A DNA stretch of 64,000 nt from Massilia sp. YIM B02763 (GCF_030412015.1 NZ_JASNRD010000016.1:52104-116103), one strand, 5' to 3'; positions 41,085 to 50,354 are shown, counted from the first letter of the stretch. The notes: generated by a model from the sequence alone, not told the origin. Numbers and translations: made by a program.

Positions 41085-43181
41085 TCATGCCGCCAGCTTG
41101 GAGATGTCGGCCACGCGGTTCATCATGCGGTGCAGGATGGCCAGCAGGGCCAGGCGGTTGTTGCGCAGCCTGACGTCTTCGGCCATCACCATCACGTCGT
41201 TGAAGAAGGCGTCGACGTCGTCGCGCAGCTGGGCCAGCGTCTTCAGGGTGCCGGTGAAGTCGCCGCGCGCGAAGGCGGCATCGACCTCGGGCTGCACGCG
41301 CAGCACGCTCGCATGCAGCTTCTTCTCGGCCTCGTCCTGCAGCAGGGCGGCATCGACCGAACCAGCTTGGGCCAGGGCTTCCTCGTTCTTCTTGAGGATG
41401 TTCGAGATGCGCTTGTTGGCGGCGGCCAGCGAGCTGGATTCCGGCAGCGCGGCGAAGGCCTGCACGGCTTCCAGGCGCTGCACCACGTCGTCGACGCGGT
41501 CCGGATCCTGGGCCAGCACGGCTTCCACTTCGTTCGGCGAGAAGCCGCGGTCGCGCAGCAGGCCGCGCACGCGGTCCAGCATGAAGGCCTTCACTTCCGC
41601 GCCCGGATCCTTGAAGGCGGGCACGGTGTCGAACGTCGCGGCGGCGTCGGCCAGCAATTCGTCGATGCCCAGCGGCAGGCGCTTTTCCACCAGCATGCGC
41701 ATCACGCCCAGCGCGTGGCGGCGCAGCGCGAACGGGTCCTTCTCGCCGGTCGGCTGCAGGCCGATCGACCAGATGCCGACCAGGGTTTCCAGCTTGTCCG
41801 CCAGCGCCACGGCCAGGCCGGTGTTCGTCGACGGCAGCGCGTCGCCCGAGAAGCGCGGCTGGTAGTGTTCGGAGGCGGCCAGCGCGACTTCCTCGTGCTC
41901 GCCGTCGTTGCGGGCGTAATAGGTGCCCATGATGCCCTGCAGCTCGGGGAACTCGCCGACCATGTCGGTCAGCAGGTCGGCCTTGGCCAGCTGGGCGCCG
42001 CGCTCGGCCAGCAGCACGTCGTAGCCGAGGCGCCTGGCGATGGCGCCGGCCAGGCGCGTCACGCGCTGCGTGCGTTCGAGCTGGGTGCCCAGCTTGTTGT
42101 GGTAGACCACGTTGGCCAGCTGGGGAACGCGCGACTCCAGCGACTTCTTCTTGTCCTGCTCGAAGAAGAACTTGGCGTCCGACAGGCGCGGGCGCACGAC
42201 GCGCTCGTTGCCGCCGACGATGGCGGACGGATCGTCGGTCTGCAGGTTCGAGACGATCAGGAAGCGCGAGCGCAGCTTGCCGGCGCTATCCGTCAGGGCG
42301 AAGTATTTCTGGTTGGTCTGCATGGTCAGGATCAGGCATTCCTGCGGCACGGAGAGGAAAGTCTCCTCGAACCGGCACTCGTACACCACCGGCCATTCGA
42401 CCAGGGCCGCCACTTCGTCCAGCAGCGATTCCGGCATCAGCACCTGGTCCGCGCCGGCCTTGGCCAGCAACTGGGTGCGGATCGATTCCTTGCGCTCCTC
42501 GGCATTGGCGACGACCTTGCCCGTGTCCTTCAGCAGCGCGGCATAGTCGTCCGCATGGGGGATGTCGAAGGGCTGGCCGTTCGACAGGAAGCGGTGGCCC
42601 AGCGTGCCGCGGCCGGACGACAGGCCCAGCAGCGTCAGCGGCACGACGGCGTCGCCGTGCAGCGCCAGCAGCGAGTGCACGGGGCGCACGAACTGCACGG
42701 TGGCGCCGTCCGGGCGCTGGTAGCTCATCACCTTCGGGATCGGCAGCTTGGCGACCGCCTCTTCGAGCACGGGCTGCAGGCCGGCGGCCAGCTGCGAACC
42801 GGGGGCGGTATAGGTGTGGAAGAAGCTCTCGGCCTTGCCGTCCTGGGCGCGTTCGAGGTCCGCGACCTGGAGATCCGGGAAGCCCAGCGCGGCCAGCTTC
42901 TTGGCCAGCGGCGCGGTCGGGTTGCCGTCCTTGTCCAGGGCGACGGTCACCGGCAGCACTTTTTCGCGGATCGATTTGTCCGGCGAGGTGGCGCGTACCC
43001 TGGTGATCGACACGGCCAGGCGGCGCGGGGTCGCATAGGTGGTGACGACGCTGTCGGCGTCGAGGAAGTCGCGCGCCTTCAGGCCGTTGGCGATGCCGCC
43101 CGCGAAGGCGGCGCCCAGTTTCACGAGGGCTTTCGGCGGCAGCTCTTCGGTCTGCAGCTCGACGAGTAAAGTCTGATTCAT
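41085..43181 (-). CDS. glyS: Glycyl-tRNA synthetase beta subunit
   Basis: The 698-residue beta subunit of the bacterial alpha2beta2 glycyl-tRNA synthetase. It starts NQTLLVELQTEELPPKAL, the family's hallmark N-terminus. Conserved blocks are GMPKAMRW-like KVMSYQRPDG, FPELQGIMGTYYA and IWSIGLQPTGEKDPFALRRHALG. Its C-terminal anticodon-binding-like region is complete. The start at 43181 leaves a 25-base gap to glyQ. Confidence 0.97.
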   Translation of the reverse strand: MNQTLLVELQTEELPPKALVKLGAAFAGGIANGLKARDFLDADSVVTTYATPRRLAVSITRVRATSPDKSIREKVLPVTVALDKDGNPTAPLAKKLAALGFPDLQVADLERAQDGKAESFFHTYTAPGSQLAAGLQPVLEEAVAKLPIPKVMSYQRPDGATVQFVRPVHSLLALHGDAVVPLTLLGLSSGRGTLGHRFLSNGQPFDIPHADDYAALLKDTGKVVANAEERKESIRTQLLAKAGADQVLMPESLLDEVAALVEWPVVYECRFEETFLSVPQECLILTMQTNQKYFALTDSAGKLRSRFLIVSNLQTDDPSAIVGGNERVVRPRLSDAKFFFEQDKKKSLESRVPQLANVVYHNKLGTQLERTQRVTRLAGAIARRLGYDVLLAERGAQLAKADLLTDMVGEFPELQGIMGTYYARNDGEHEEVALAASEHYQPRFSGDALPSTNTGLAVALADKLETLVGIWSIGLQPTGEKDPFALRRHALGVMRMLVEKRLPLGIDELLADAAATFDTVPAFKDPGAEVKAFMLDRVRGLLRDRGFSPNEVEAVLAQDPDRVDDVVQRLEAVQAFAALPESSSLAAANKRISNILKKNEEALAQAGSVDAALLQDEAEKKLHASVLRVQPEVDAAFARGDFTGTLKTLAQLRDDVDAFFNDVMVMAEDVRLRNNRLALLAILHRMMNRVADISKLAA

Positions 43182-43206
43182 GGTTGTTCTATTTTCTGTT
43201 CTGGGC

Positions 43207-44130
43207 TCAGGCGGCTTGTGCGGAAGGTTGTTCCGATGCGGGCAGCATCGGGAAGCCGAGCTTCTCGCGCGAGTCGTAATAGGCCTGGGCGACCAGGCGC
43301 GACAGCGTGCGCACGCGGCCGATGTAGGCGGCGCGCTCGGTGACGGAGATGGCGCCGCGCGCATCGAGCAGGTTAAAGCTGTGCGAGGCCTTCATGATCT
43401 GCTCGTAGGCCGGCAGCGTCAGGGCCAGCTCGATCAGGCGCTTGGCTTCGCTCTCGTGGTTGTTGAAGGCCTGGAACAGCAGCTCCGTGTTCGAGTGCTC
43501 GAAGTTGTAGGTCGACTGCTCGACCTCGTTCTGGTGGAACACGTCGCCGTAGCTGAGGGACTTCTTCACGCCGTTCTCTTCCCACTCCGTCCACACCAGG
43601 TCGTAGACGTTTTCCACGCCCTGCAGGTACATCGCCAGGCGTTCGATGCCGTAGGTGATCTCGCCCAGCACGGGCTTGCAATCGAGGCCGCCGACCTGCT
43701 GGAAGTAGGTGAACTGGGTGACTTCCATGCCGTTCAGCCAGACTTCCCAGCCCAGGCCCCAGGCGCCCAGCGTCGGGCTTTCCCAGTCGTCCTCGACGAA
43801 GCGCACGTCGTTCTTCTTCAGGTCCAGGCCCAGCGCCTCCAGGGAGCCGAGGTAGAGGTCGAGGATGTTTTCCGGCGCCGGTTTCAGGACGACCTGGTAC
43901 TGGTAGTAGTGCTGCAGGCGGTTCGGGTTCTCGCCGTAGCGGCCGTCCTTGGGGCGGCGCGACGGCTGCACGTAGGCGGCGCGCCACGGCTCCGGGCCGA
44001 TCGCGCGCAGGAAGGTGCCGGTGTGGAAGGTACCCGCGCCGACTTCCATGTCGTAGGGCTGGAGCAGGGCGCAACCCTGCTTGTCCCAGTAGGTCTGCAG
44101 GGTCAGGATGATTTGTTGGAAAGTAAGCAT
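43207..44130 (-). CDS. glyQ: Glycyl-tRNA synthetase alpha subunit
   Basis: Catalytic class II aminoacyl-tRNA synthetase subunit of 307 residues. It starts LTFQQIILTLQTYWDKQGCALLQPYDMEVGAGT, of which QGCALLQPYDMEVGAGT is the diagnostic substrate region. Later motifs are YVQPSRRPKDGRYGENPNR and LGWEVWLNGMEVTQFTYFQQ. It pairs with glyS, which is directly downstream. Confidence 0.97.
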   Translation of the reverse strand: MLTFQQIILTLQTYWDKQGCALLQPYDMEVGAGTFHTGTFLRAIGPEPWRAAYVQPSRRPKDGRYGENPNRLQHYYQYQVVLKPAPENILDLYLGSLEALGLDLKKNDVRFVEDDWESPTLGAWGLGWEVWLNGMEVTQFTYFQQVGGLDCKPVLGEITYGIERLAMYLQGVENVYDLVWTEWEENGVKKSLSYGDVFHQNEVEQSTYNFEHSNTELLFQAFNNHESEAKRLIELALTLPAYEQIMKASHSFNLLDARGAISVTERAAYIGRVRTLSRLVAQAYYDSREKLGFPMLPASEQPSAQAA

Positions 44131-44306
44131 CTTATCGGCTTGGAGCTGGTGGCTGCGCGCGCGCGGCGCGCGAACACGGTGAGTTTGCTAAAACACCAAT
44201 TTTAGCGGTTTTTGCCGGGTGCTTCGAAACGAATCTCGCAGCGCCCGGTTTTTGGACGAGTTTTCTTCGGCAGACTTTACTCATGAACAGCGCCGAAGGG
44301 AAGGGC

Positions 44307-45938
44307 TCAGGCGGTTTTATCGGCGCTGCTCCCCGGCCCCCCGCGGCGCCGGCGGCCGGCGAACCAGGCGCCGGCCAGCAGCAGCGCACCCAGGCCCAGG
44401 AACAGCAGGTTGCCGAAGCGGATGTACGGCGTGGCGCCGCCCATGCCCTGCACGCTGGCCGCCAGCACGCCCTGCCGGTAGAACGGGATCTGCTGCACGA
44501 CGTTGCCGCGGCCGTCGATGATGGCGGTGGCGCCGTTATTGGTTGCGCGCAGCATCGGGCGTCCCGTTTCGAGGGAGCGCATGCGCGAGATCTGCAGGTG
44601 CTGCGGGATCGCCGTCGATTCGCCGTACCAGGCGAGGTTCGACACGTTCAGCAGCAGCGTGGCCGGGCGTGGCGCTGCGCGCAGGTTCTTCGCGATCTCT
44701 TCGCCGAACACGTCCTCGTAGCAGACGTTGGGCAGCACCAGCTGGTCCTTGACGGGGAACGGCGCCTGCACGGCCGGGCCGCGCGTGAAGTCGCCCAGCG
44801 GGATCTGCATCATGTTCGTGAACCAGCGGAAGCCCGTCGGGATGAATTCGCCGAACGGCACCAGGTGGTGCTTGTCGAAGCGGTAGGCCTGCCCCTGCGG
44901 ACCGATGCCGGCCACGCTGTTGGCGTAGGCGGTCTGGCTGTCGGCCAGCGGGATCCCGTACAGGAAGGACGTGCCGGTGCGCGCCGCGTAGTCCTTGAAG
45001 ATGTCCAGGTAGCCGGCCGGGAGCTGCTGCGGGAAGATGGGGATCGCCGTCTCCGGCGCCGCCGTCAGGTCGGCCGGCGCGGCCGTCATCATGTCGCGGT
45101 AGCGCACCAGGATGCCGGTGAGGTGGTTGGCGTCGAATTTCTCGTCCTGCGGGATGTCGCCCTGCAGCAGGCGCACCGTGATCGGCTTGCCGACGGCGTG
45201 CGTCCATTCGACCTGGCGCAGCAGCGAGCCGGCCACCAGCAGCACGCCGAACAGCGCCAGCGCCCCCATGCGCTGGCGCTGGGTCAGCATCACCAGGCAG
45301 GCCGCGCACACGGCGGCCAGCACGCCGATGCCGTACACGCCGACGATGGGGGCGAAGCCGCCCAGCGGCGCCGTGTTGTGCGCATAGCCGGAAGCTGCCC
45401 AGGGAAAGCCCGTGAACACCCAGCCGCGCAGCCATTCGGACACGCCCCAGCAGGTGGGGAACACCAGCAGCAGGAAGGCCGGCACCGGCAGCGCCCAGCG
45501 CTTCCTCAGCCAGGTCGACGCCGCCGCGGCGAAGGCGCCGAACAGGCCCATGTACAGGCCCAGCAGGCAGATCGCGATGGCCGACAGCACGGCCGGCAGG
45601 TGGCCGTAGCGCGTCAGCGCGATCGACAGCCAGTGCATGCCCGCCACCGACCAGCCGAAGCCGAACGCCCAGCCCAGCAGGGTCGCGCGGCGCACCGAGC
45701 TACCCATGCCGACCTGGTAGAACAGCCAGGCCAGCGCCAGGAACTGTACGGGCCACCAGCCGAACGGTTCGAACGACAGCAGGCTGGACGCGCCGGCCAG
45801 CGCGGCGGCGAGCAGGGCAAGGAGGCTGGGGCGGGTGCCGCGCAGGGCCGGGTCGGGGGCCTGGGCGGGAGCGCGGGTTGAGGCGGAGCGGCGGAGGATC
45901 AAGCGGTATTCCGTATCGTGTCTGGCGTGGCGTTCCAA
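44307..45938 (-). CDS. lnt: Apolipoprotein N-acyltransferase
   Basis: Polytopic inner-membrane enzyme that adds the third acyl chain to lipoproteins. The frame gives 543 residues from a TTG at 45938; another TTG at 45899 (after ACGGA) is an alternative, and neither has a strong RBS. There are about eight helices: six or so in the first 215 residues, then a nitrilase-like periplasmic domain with the catalytic triad in PETAIPIFPQQLP (Glu), RFDKHHLVPFGEF (Lys) and LPNVCYEDVFGEEI (Cys). The last helix is close to the C-terminus. A hairpin immediately upstream separates it from corC. Confidence 0.93.
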   Translation of the reverse strand: MERHARHDTEYRLILRRSASTRAPAQAPDPALRGTRPSLLALLAAALAGASSLLSFEPFGWWPVQFLALAWLFYQVGMGSSVRRATLLGWAFGFGWSVAGMHWLSIALTRYGHLPAVLSAIAICLLGLYMGLFGAFAAAASTWLRKRWALPVPAFLLLVFPTCWGVSEWLRGWVFTGFPWAASGYAHNTAPLGGFAPIVGVYGIGVLAAVCAACLVMLTQRQRMGALALFGVLLVAGSLLRQVEWTHAVGKPITVRLLQGDIPQDEKFDANHLTGILVRYRDMMTAAPADLTAAPETAIPIFPQQLPAGYLDIFKDYAARTGTSFLYGIPLADSQTAYANSVAGIGPQGQAYRFDKHHLVPFGEFIPTGFRWFTNMMQIPLGDFTRGPAVQAPFPVKDQLVLPNVCYEDVFGEEIAKNLRAAPRPATLLLNVSNLAWYGESTAIPQHLQISRMRSLETGRPMLRATNNGATAIIDGRGNVVQQIPFYRQGVLAASVQGMGGATPYIRFGNLLFLGLGALLLAGAWFAGRRRRGGPGSSADKTA

Positions 45939-45940
45939 TG

Positions 45941-45962
45941 AAAACGCCCCGGGAAGGGGCGC
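45941..45962 (-). terminator. Terminator-like hairpin between corC and lnt
   Basis: On the minus strand, CGCCCC (45961-45956), loop TTCCC, GGGGCG (45950-45945), then TTTT (45944-45941). It lies 22 bases after the corC stop and its T-run ends three bases before the upstream lnt TTG, so it could attenuate read-through from corC into lnt. Confidence 0.65.
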
Positions 45963-45983
45963 ATGGCGGGGCGGTACTGCGGG

Positions 45984-46871
45984 TCAGTCCTGTTCCTCGT
46001 CGACGTCGGGCAGCTTCTCGACCAGCAGCACGTGGATCTGGCGCGCGTCGGCGCGCAGCACCTCGAAGCGCAGGCCTTCCAGGTCGAACACCTCGCCCTT
46101 GTGCGGCATGCGTCCCAGGTGGTTGGCCACCAGGCCGCCGATGGTATCCGCTTCGTCGTCCGGCAGGTCGACGCCGAGTTCCTCGTTGAACTGCTCGATC
46201 TCGGTCAGCGCCTTCACGCGCCAGCGCGGGCCGTGCTGGCCTTCCTTGATCGACAGGATGTTGTCCTCTTCCTCGTCGAAGTCGTATTCGTCCTCGATGT
46301 CGCCGACGATCTGTTCCAGCACGTCCTCGATGGTGATGAGGCCGGCCACGCCGCTGTATTCGTCGACGACGATGGCCATGTGGTTGTGGTTCGCGCGGAA
46401 GTCGCGCAGCAGCACGTTCAGGCGCTTCGACTCGGGGATGAAGATCGCCGGGCGCAGCATCTTGCGCACGTCGAAGGATTCCTCGGCGTAGTAGCGCAGC
46501 AGGTCCTTGGCCAGCAGGATGCCGACCACCTTGTCGCGCTCTCCTTCGATGGCGGGGAAGCGCGAGTGGGCCGTTTCCAGCATGATCGGCAGCCACTCCT
46601 CGATCGGCTTGGAGATGTCGATGACGTCCATTTGCGAACGCGGGACCATGATGTCGCGCACCGACAGGTCGGAGACCTGGAACACGCCCTCGATCATGGA
46701 GAGGGCGTCGGCGTCGATGAGGTTGCGTTCGTGGGCGTCGTGCAGCACTTCCAGCAGCTCGGCGCGGTTTTCTGGCTCAGGGGAGATCAGCGCGGTCAGC
46801 CGTTCGAACAGCGACCGGTGGGTTTTGGCGTCCGTTCGGACGTCAGCAGGGTGCTCAGGCATAGTTGGCAT
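45984..46871 (-). CDS. corC: HlyC/CorC-family CBS-domain protein
   Basis: A 295-residue cytoplasmic protein from the ATG at 46871; an ATG at 46895 would add eight residues. Two CBS domains (about 65-190) contain VRDIMVPRSQMDVIDI, FPAIEGERDKVVGILLAKDLL and NHMAIVVDEYSGVAGLITIEDVLEQIVGDIEDE. The C-terminal transporter-associated domain has IGGLVANHLGRMPHKGEV. Relatives influence magnesium or cobalt efflux. Its place before lnt is conserved in proteobacteria, usually with ybeY just upstream; here a molybdenum hydroxylase locus intervenes. Confidence 0.93.
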   Translation of the reverse strand: MPTMPEHPADVRTDAKTHRSLFERLTALISPEPENRAELLEVLHDAHERNLIDADALSMIEGVFQVSDLSVRDIMVPRSQMDVIDISKPIEEWLPIMLETAHSRFPAIEGERDKVVGILLAKDLLRYYAEESFDVRKMLRPAIFIPESKRLNVLLRDFRANHNHMAIVVDEYSGVAGLITIEDVLEQIVGDIEDEYDFDEEEDNILSIKEGQHGPRWRVKALTEIEQFNEELGVDLPDDEADTIGGLVANHLGRMPHKGEVFDLEGLRFEVLRADARQIHVLLVEKLPDVDEEQD

Positions 46872-47037
46872 GAAGCCGTTGTTGCGATGGGCCATAGGAT
46901 ACACCAAAAGCCGCCATGCCTGTTTTTTATGCAGCCCGCGTGCGATGCCGGACTTTTGACAGGGATGGCATGATGTGTGCGCCACTTCACACATTTTTTT
47001 GTCTATATTGGCAATTCCCCATGACAAGGAGTGCCTC

Positions 47038-47487
47038 ATGCCCGCGCTGAACGTGAACGGTACCACCACCAACCTCGATGTCCCCGACGACATGCCCCTG
47101 CTGTGGGCACTGCGCGACGTGATGGGACTCACCGGCACCAAATTCGGCTGCGGCGTCGCCCTGTGCGGCGCGTGCACCGTGCACCTGGACGGCCAGGCGA
47201 TCCGCTCCTGCGTCACGCCCGTGTCGGCCGCCGCCGGCAAGAAGATCACCACCATCGAGGCGATCGGCAACGATCCGGTCGGCGCCAAGGTGCAGGATGC
47301 CTGGCGCCAGCTCGACGTGGTGCAGTGCGGCTACTGCCAGTCGGGCCAGATCATGTCCGCCACCGCGCTGCTGCACGCGACCCCGAAACCGTCCGATGCC
47401 GACATCGACGGCGCCATGGCGGGCAATATCTGCCGCTGCGGCACCTATAACCGCATCCGCCGCGCGATCAAGATCGCGGCTGCCTGA
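47038..47487 (+). CDS. [2Fe-2S] subunit of a molybdenum hydroxylase (IsoA-like)
   Basis: A 149-residue protein from the ATG at 47038 with AAGGAG upstream. The plant-type cluster ligands are C38, C43, C46 and C58 (GCGVALCGACTVHLDG), the second cluster has C97, C100, C132 and C134 (QCGYCQSGQ; ICRCGTY). It is the small electron-transfer subunit of an isoquinoline 1-oxidoreductase or aldehyde dehydrogenase type enzyme and pairs with the large subunit starting 11 bases downstream. The FAD subunit of classical xanthine dehydrogenases is absent, as in IsoAB. Confidence 0.93.
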   Translation: MPALNVNGTTTNLDVPDDMPLLWALRDVMGLTGTKFGCGVALCGACTVHLDGQAIRSCVTPVSAAAGKKITTIEAIGNDPVGAKVQDAWRQLDVVQCGYCQSGQIMSATALLHATPKPSDADIDGAMAGNICRCGTYNRIRRAIKIAAA

Positions 47488-47498
47488 GGAGACCGGAC

Positions 47499-49772
47499 AT
47501 GGACCAGATGACCCAGGAACCCCAGGATACCCAGGATACCCAGGACGCCCAGCCGCCGAAGTCGCAGGGTCGGCGCCAGTTGCTGAAGGCCGGCGCGGCC
47601 GGTGGCGGCGCGCTGCTGTTCGGCTTTTCGCTGTTCGGCTGCAGCAAGAAGCCGGAAGGCGACCGCAAGGAACCGCCGCCGGAACAGGCGGTCGGCCAGG
47701 CCGCGACGGCCGTGTCGAACCAGCCGCCGGGCCTTGCCCACGACGCCTTCATCCGCATCGACCGCGAAGGCATCGTCACGCTGATCATCCACAAGGTCGA
47801 GATGGGGCAGGGCACGTTCACCTCGATGCCGATGCTGCTGGCCGAGGAGCTGGGCGCCGACCTCACCAAGGTCAAGCTGGAACAGGCGCCTGCCGACAAC
47901 ACGCTGTATGCGGACCCCATGCTGGGCGGCCAGGTGACGGGCGGCTCGACCTCGGTGCGGGCGGCGTGGAAGCCGCTGCGCGAGGCCGGCGCCAAGGTGC
48001 GCACGGTGCTCGTGCAGGCCGCGTCCGACCAGTGGAAGGTGCCGGTGGGCGAACTGAAGGTGGTGGCCGGCACGATCCGCCACGACGGCTCGAACCGCTC
48101 CATGCACTTCGGCGAGGTCGTCGACGCCGCTTCCAAGCTGAACTTCCCGGCCACCGTCAAGCTGAAGGACGCGGCCGACTTCACCTTGATCGGCAAGTCG
48201 CTCAAGCGCCTGGACAGCCCCGCCAAGGTGAACGGCTCGGCGCTGTTCGGGATCGACGCGCGCCTGCCGAACATGGGGATCGCGGCGGTGGCCGCCTCGC
48301 CCGTCATGGGCGGCAAGGTCACGGCCGTGGACGAGCAGAAGGCCATGGCGGTCAAGGGCGTGCGCCAGGTGCTGCGCATCGAGGGCGCGGTGGCCGTCGT
48401 GGCCGACAATTTCTGGTCCGCCAAGCAGGGCCTGGCCGCCGCCGCGCCGCGCTTCGACGACGGCGCCAACGCCGCCGTCAGCACGCAATCCATCGTGGCC
48501 GACATGATGAAGGTCTCGCAGGGCACGGGCGCCGTGGCCAGGAACGAGGGCGACGCGCTCAAGGTGCTGGACGCGTCCGGCGGCAGGCGCATCGACGCCA
48601 TCTACGAGGTGCCCTTCCTGGCCCACGCGACGATGGAGCCGATGAACTGCACGGTCGACCTGCGCCAGGACGGCTGCGACCTGTGGGTCGGCACGCAGGT
48701 GCCGGCGCTGGCCCAGGGCGCGGCGGCCAAGCTGACCGGCCTGCCGATCGAGAAGGTGAAGGTCCACAATTTCTATCTCGGCGGCGGCTTCGGACGCCGG
48801 CTCGAGGTCGACAACGTGATCCAGGCGGTGGCCTTCGCCAAGCTGCACAAGGGCCCGCTGAAGATCGTGTGGACGCGCGAGGAAGACATCCAGCACGATA
48901 TGTACCGCCCGTATTACGTGGACCGCATGTCGGCCAAGCTGGACGAGAAGGGCATACCGTCGGCCTGGTTCCACCGCGTGACGGGTTCCTCGATCATGGC
49001 GCGCTTCGCTCCGCCGCTGGTCAAGAACGGCGTCGATCCGGACGCGGTGGAGGCGGCGGCCGACCTGCAGTACACGATTCCCGCCATGCGCGTCGAATAC
49101 GTGCGCCACGAGCCGCCGGGCCTGGCCACCGCCTTCTGGCGCGGCGTGGGGCCGACCCACAATGTGTTCGTCGTGGAAAGCTTCATCGACGAACTGGCGT
49201 TCGCGAGCAAGACCGACCCGGTGGCGTTCCGCCGCGCCCTGCTGCAGAAGTCGCCGCGTACGCTGGCGGTGCTGAACGTGGCGGCCGAGAAGGCCGGCTG
49301 GGGCAAGCCCCTCAAACCCATCGCCGGGCGCAAGGTCGGGCGCGGGGTCTCGACCCAGTTCGCCTTCGGCAGCTACATGGCGCAGGTGGCGGAAGTGTCG
49401 GTGGGCCCCGACGGCGACGTGCAGCTGCACCGCGTCGTGTGCGCGGTCGACTGCGGCCAGAACATCAACCCGGACACCATCGTCGCGCAGATGGAGGGCG
49501 GCATCGTGTTCGGCGCCAGCGCCGCATTGTGGGACCAGATCACGCTGGACAAGGGAAGGGTGCAGCAGACGAACTTTTCCGACTACCGCGTGATGCGCAT
49601 GAACGAGTCGCCGACCATCGAGGTGCACCTGGTCAAGAGCGGCGACGAGCCGGGCGGGATCGGCGAGCCGGGGACGGCGGGGATCGCGCCGGCGCTGTCG
49701 AATGCGGTGTTCGCGGCGACGGGGACGCGCATCCGCAAGCTGCCGATCGGGGAGCAGTTGAAGAAAGCGTAA
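47499..49772 (+). CDS. Molybdopterin-binding large subunit of molybdenum hydroxylase (IsoB-like)
   Basis: A 757-residue enzyme of the xanthine dehydrogenase family. A Gln/Asp-rich repeat start (QDTQDTQDAQ) precedes a twin-arginine signal (R25-R26 in GRRQLLK) and a hydrophobic stretch ending FGFSLFGC, a lipobox-like C48. The catalytic region contains VEMGQGTFTSMPMLLAEELG, YLGGGFGRR and the active-site Glu at E723 in GGIGEPGTAGIAPAL. It oxidises an aldehyde or N-heterocycle by hydroxylation; the substrate is unknown. Predicted to be exported or membrane-anchored. No XdhC-type maturation factor is in the window. Confidence 0.92.
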   Translation: MDQMTQEPQDTQDTQDAQPPKSQGRRQLLKAGAAGGGALLFGFSLFGCSKKPEGDRKEPPPEQAVGQAATAVSNQPPGLAHDAFIRIDREGIVTLIIHKVEMGQGTFTSMPMLLAEELGADLTKVKLEQAPADNTLYADPMLGGQVTGGSTSVRAAWKPLREAGAKVRTVLVQAASDQWKVPVGELKVVAGTIRHDGSNRSMHFGEVVDAASKLNFPATVKLKDAADFTLIGKSLKRLDSPAKVNGSALFGIDARLPNMGIAAVAASPVMGGKVTAVDEQKAMAVKGVRQVLRIEGAVAVVADNFWSAKQGLAAAAPRFDDGANAAVSTQSIVADMMKVSQGTGAVARNEGDALKVLDASGGRRIDAIYEVPFLAHATMEPMNCTVDLRQDGCDLWVGTQVPALAQGAAAKLTGLPIEKVKVHNFYLGGGFGRRLEVDNVIQAVAFAKLHKGPLKIVWTREEDIQHDMYRPYYVDRMSAKLDEKGIPSAWFHRVTGSSIMARFAPPLVKNGVDPDAVEAAADLQYTIPAMRVEYVRHEPPGLATAFWRGVGPTHNVFVVESFIDELAFASKTDPVAFRRALLQKSPRTLAVLNVAAEKAGWGKPLKPIAGRKVGRGVSTQFAFGSYMAQVAEVSVGPDGDVQLHRVVCAVDCGQNINPDTIVAQMEGGIVFGASAALWDQITLDKGRVQQTNFSDYRVMRMNESPTIEVHLVKSGDEPGGIGEPGTAGIAPALSNAVFAATGTRIRKLPIGEQLKKA

Positions 49773-49785
49773 TGCGGCGTGCGAT

Positions 49786-49810
49786 GGTGGGCACGTGGTG
49801 CCCACCCTAC
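49786..49810. repeat. REP-like palindrome, GTAGGGTGG family (copy 5, inverted)
   Basis: GGTGGGCACGTGGTGCCCAC then CCTAC, in the convergent gap between the IsoB-like gene and ybeY. It faces copy 6 at 49846, forming a REPIN-like doublet separated by 35 bp. Confidence 0.85.
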
Positions 49811-49845
49811 GGCATCATTAACGTTACAGGTACCGAAACGGCATC

Positions 49846-49870
49846 GTAGGGTGGGCACCACGTGCCCACC
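49846..49870. repeat. REP-like palindrome, GTAGGGTGG family (copy 6)
   Basis: GTAGGGTGGGCACCACGTGC then CCACC, mirror of copy 5. Ends ten bases before the ybeY stop. Confidence 0.85.
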
Positions 49871-49880
49871 GAACCGCCGA

Positions 49881-50354
49881 TCATTCGTTGTCCGCGTACG
49901 GATCCGGATACTCGAGCGCTTCCATGATGTCGCGCTCGAGCTGCTCCATCTCTTCCGCTTCCTCGTCCGTCTCGTGGTCGAAGCCCTGGGCGTGCAGCAC
50001 GCCGTGCACCACCAGGTGCGCCGTGTGTTCCTCGACCGTCTTCTTCTGTTCCTCGGCCTCGCGCTGCAGCACGTCGGTGCACAGGACGATGTCGGCCTGC
50101 GTCGGCTCGTCGTCGTCGATCTGGGCGCCTTCGTTGTAGGCGAAGGTGAGGACGTTGGTGGCGTAGTCCTTGCCGCGGTAGTCGCGGTTGAGAAGCTGCC
50201 CTTCGGCGGCGTCGACGAAGCGGATCGCCAGTTCGGCCGGGCCGAGCAGGGCGGCGCGCACCCAGCGCTCGATCATTTCCGGGGTGATCTCGGCTTCGAG
50301 GCGGGTGTCGGCGTACTGGACGTCGAGTTCCAGCTTATGGTTTTTTTCTTGCAT
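49881..50354 (-). CDS. ybeY: Endoribonuclease YbeY
   Basis: Zinc-dependent single-strand endoribonuclease of 157 residues involved in 16S rRNA 3'-end maturation and ribosome quality control. The zinc motif H3XH5XH is HGVLHAQGFDH with H117, H121 and H127. Upstream the family block RDYRGKDYATNVLTFAY is present. Its start overlaps the phoH stop by 20 bases, coupling the two. The usual downstream partner corC is about 3 kb further away because the IsoAB genes lie between. Confidence 0.95.
   Translation of the reverse strand: MQEKNHKLELDVQYADTRLEAEITPEMIERWVRAALLGPAELAIRFVDAAEGQLLNRDYRGKDYATNVLTFAYNEGAQIDDDEPTQADIVLCTDVLQREAEEQKKTVEEHTAHLVVHGVLHAQGFDHETDEEAEEMEQLERDIMEALEYPDPYADNE

Noticed and set aside
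46896..47288. Upstream extension of the corC frame into the IsoA-like gene
   Set aside because: The extra residues do not resemble CorC, and the normal family length starts near 46871.
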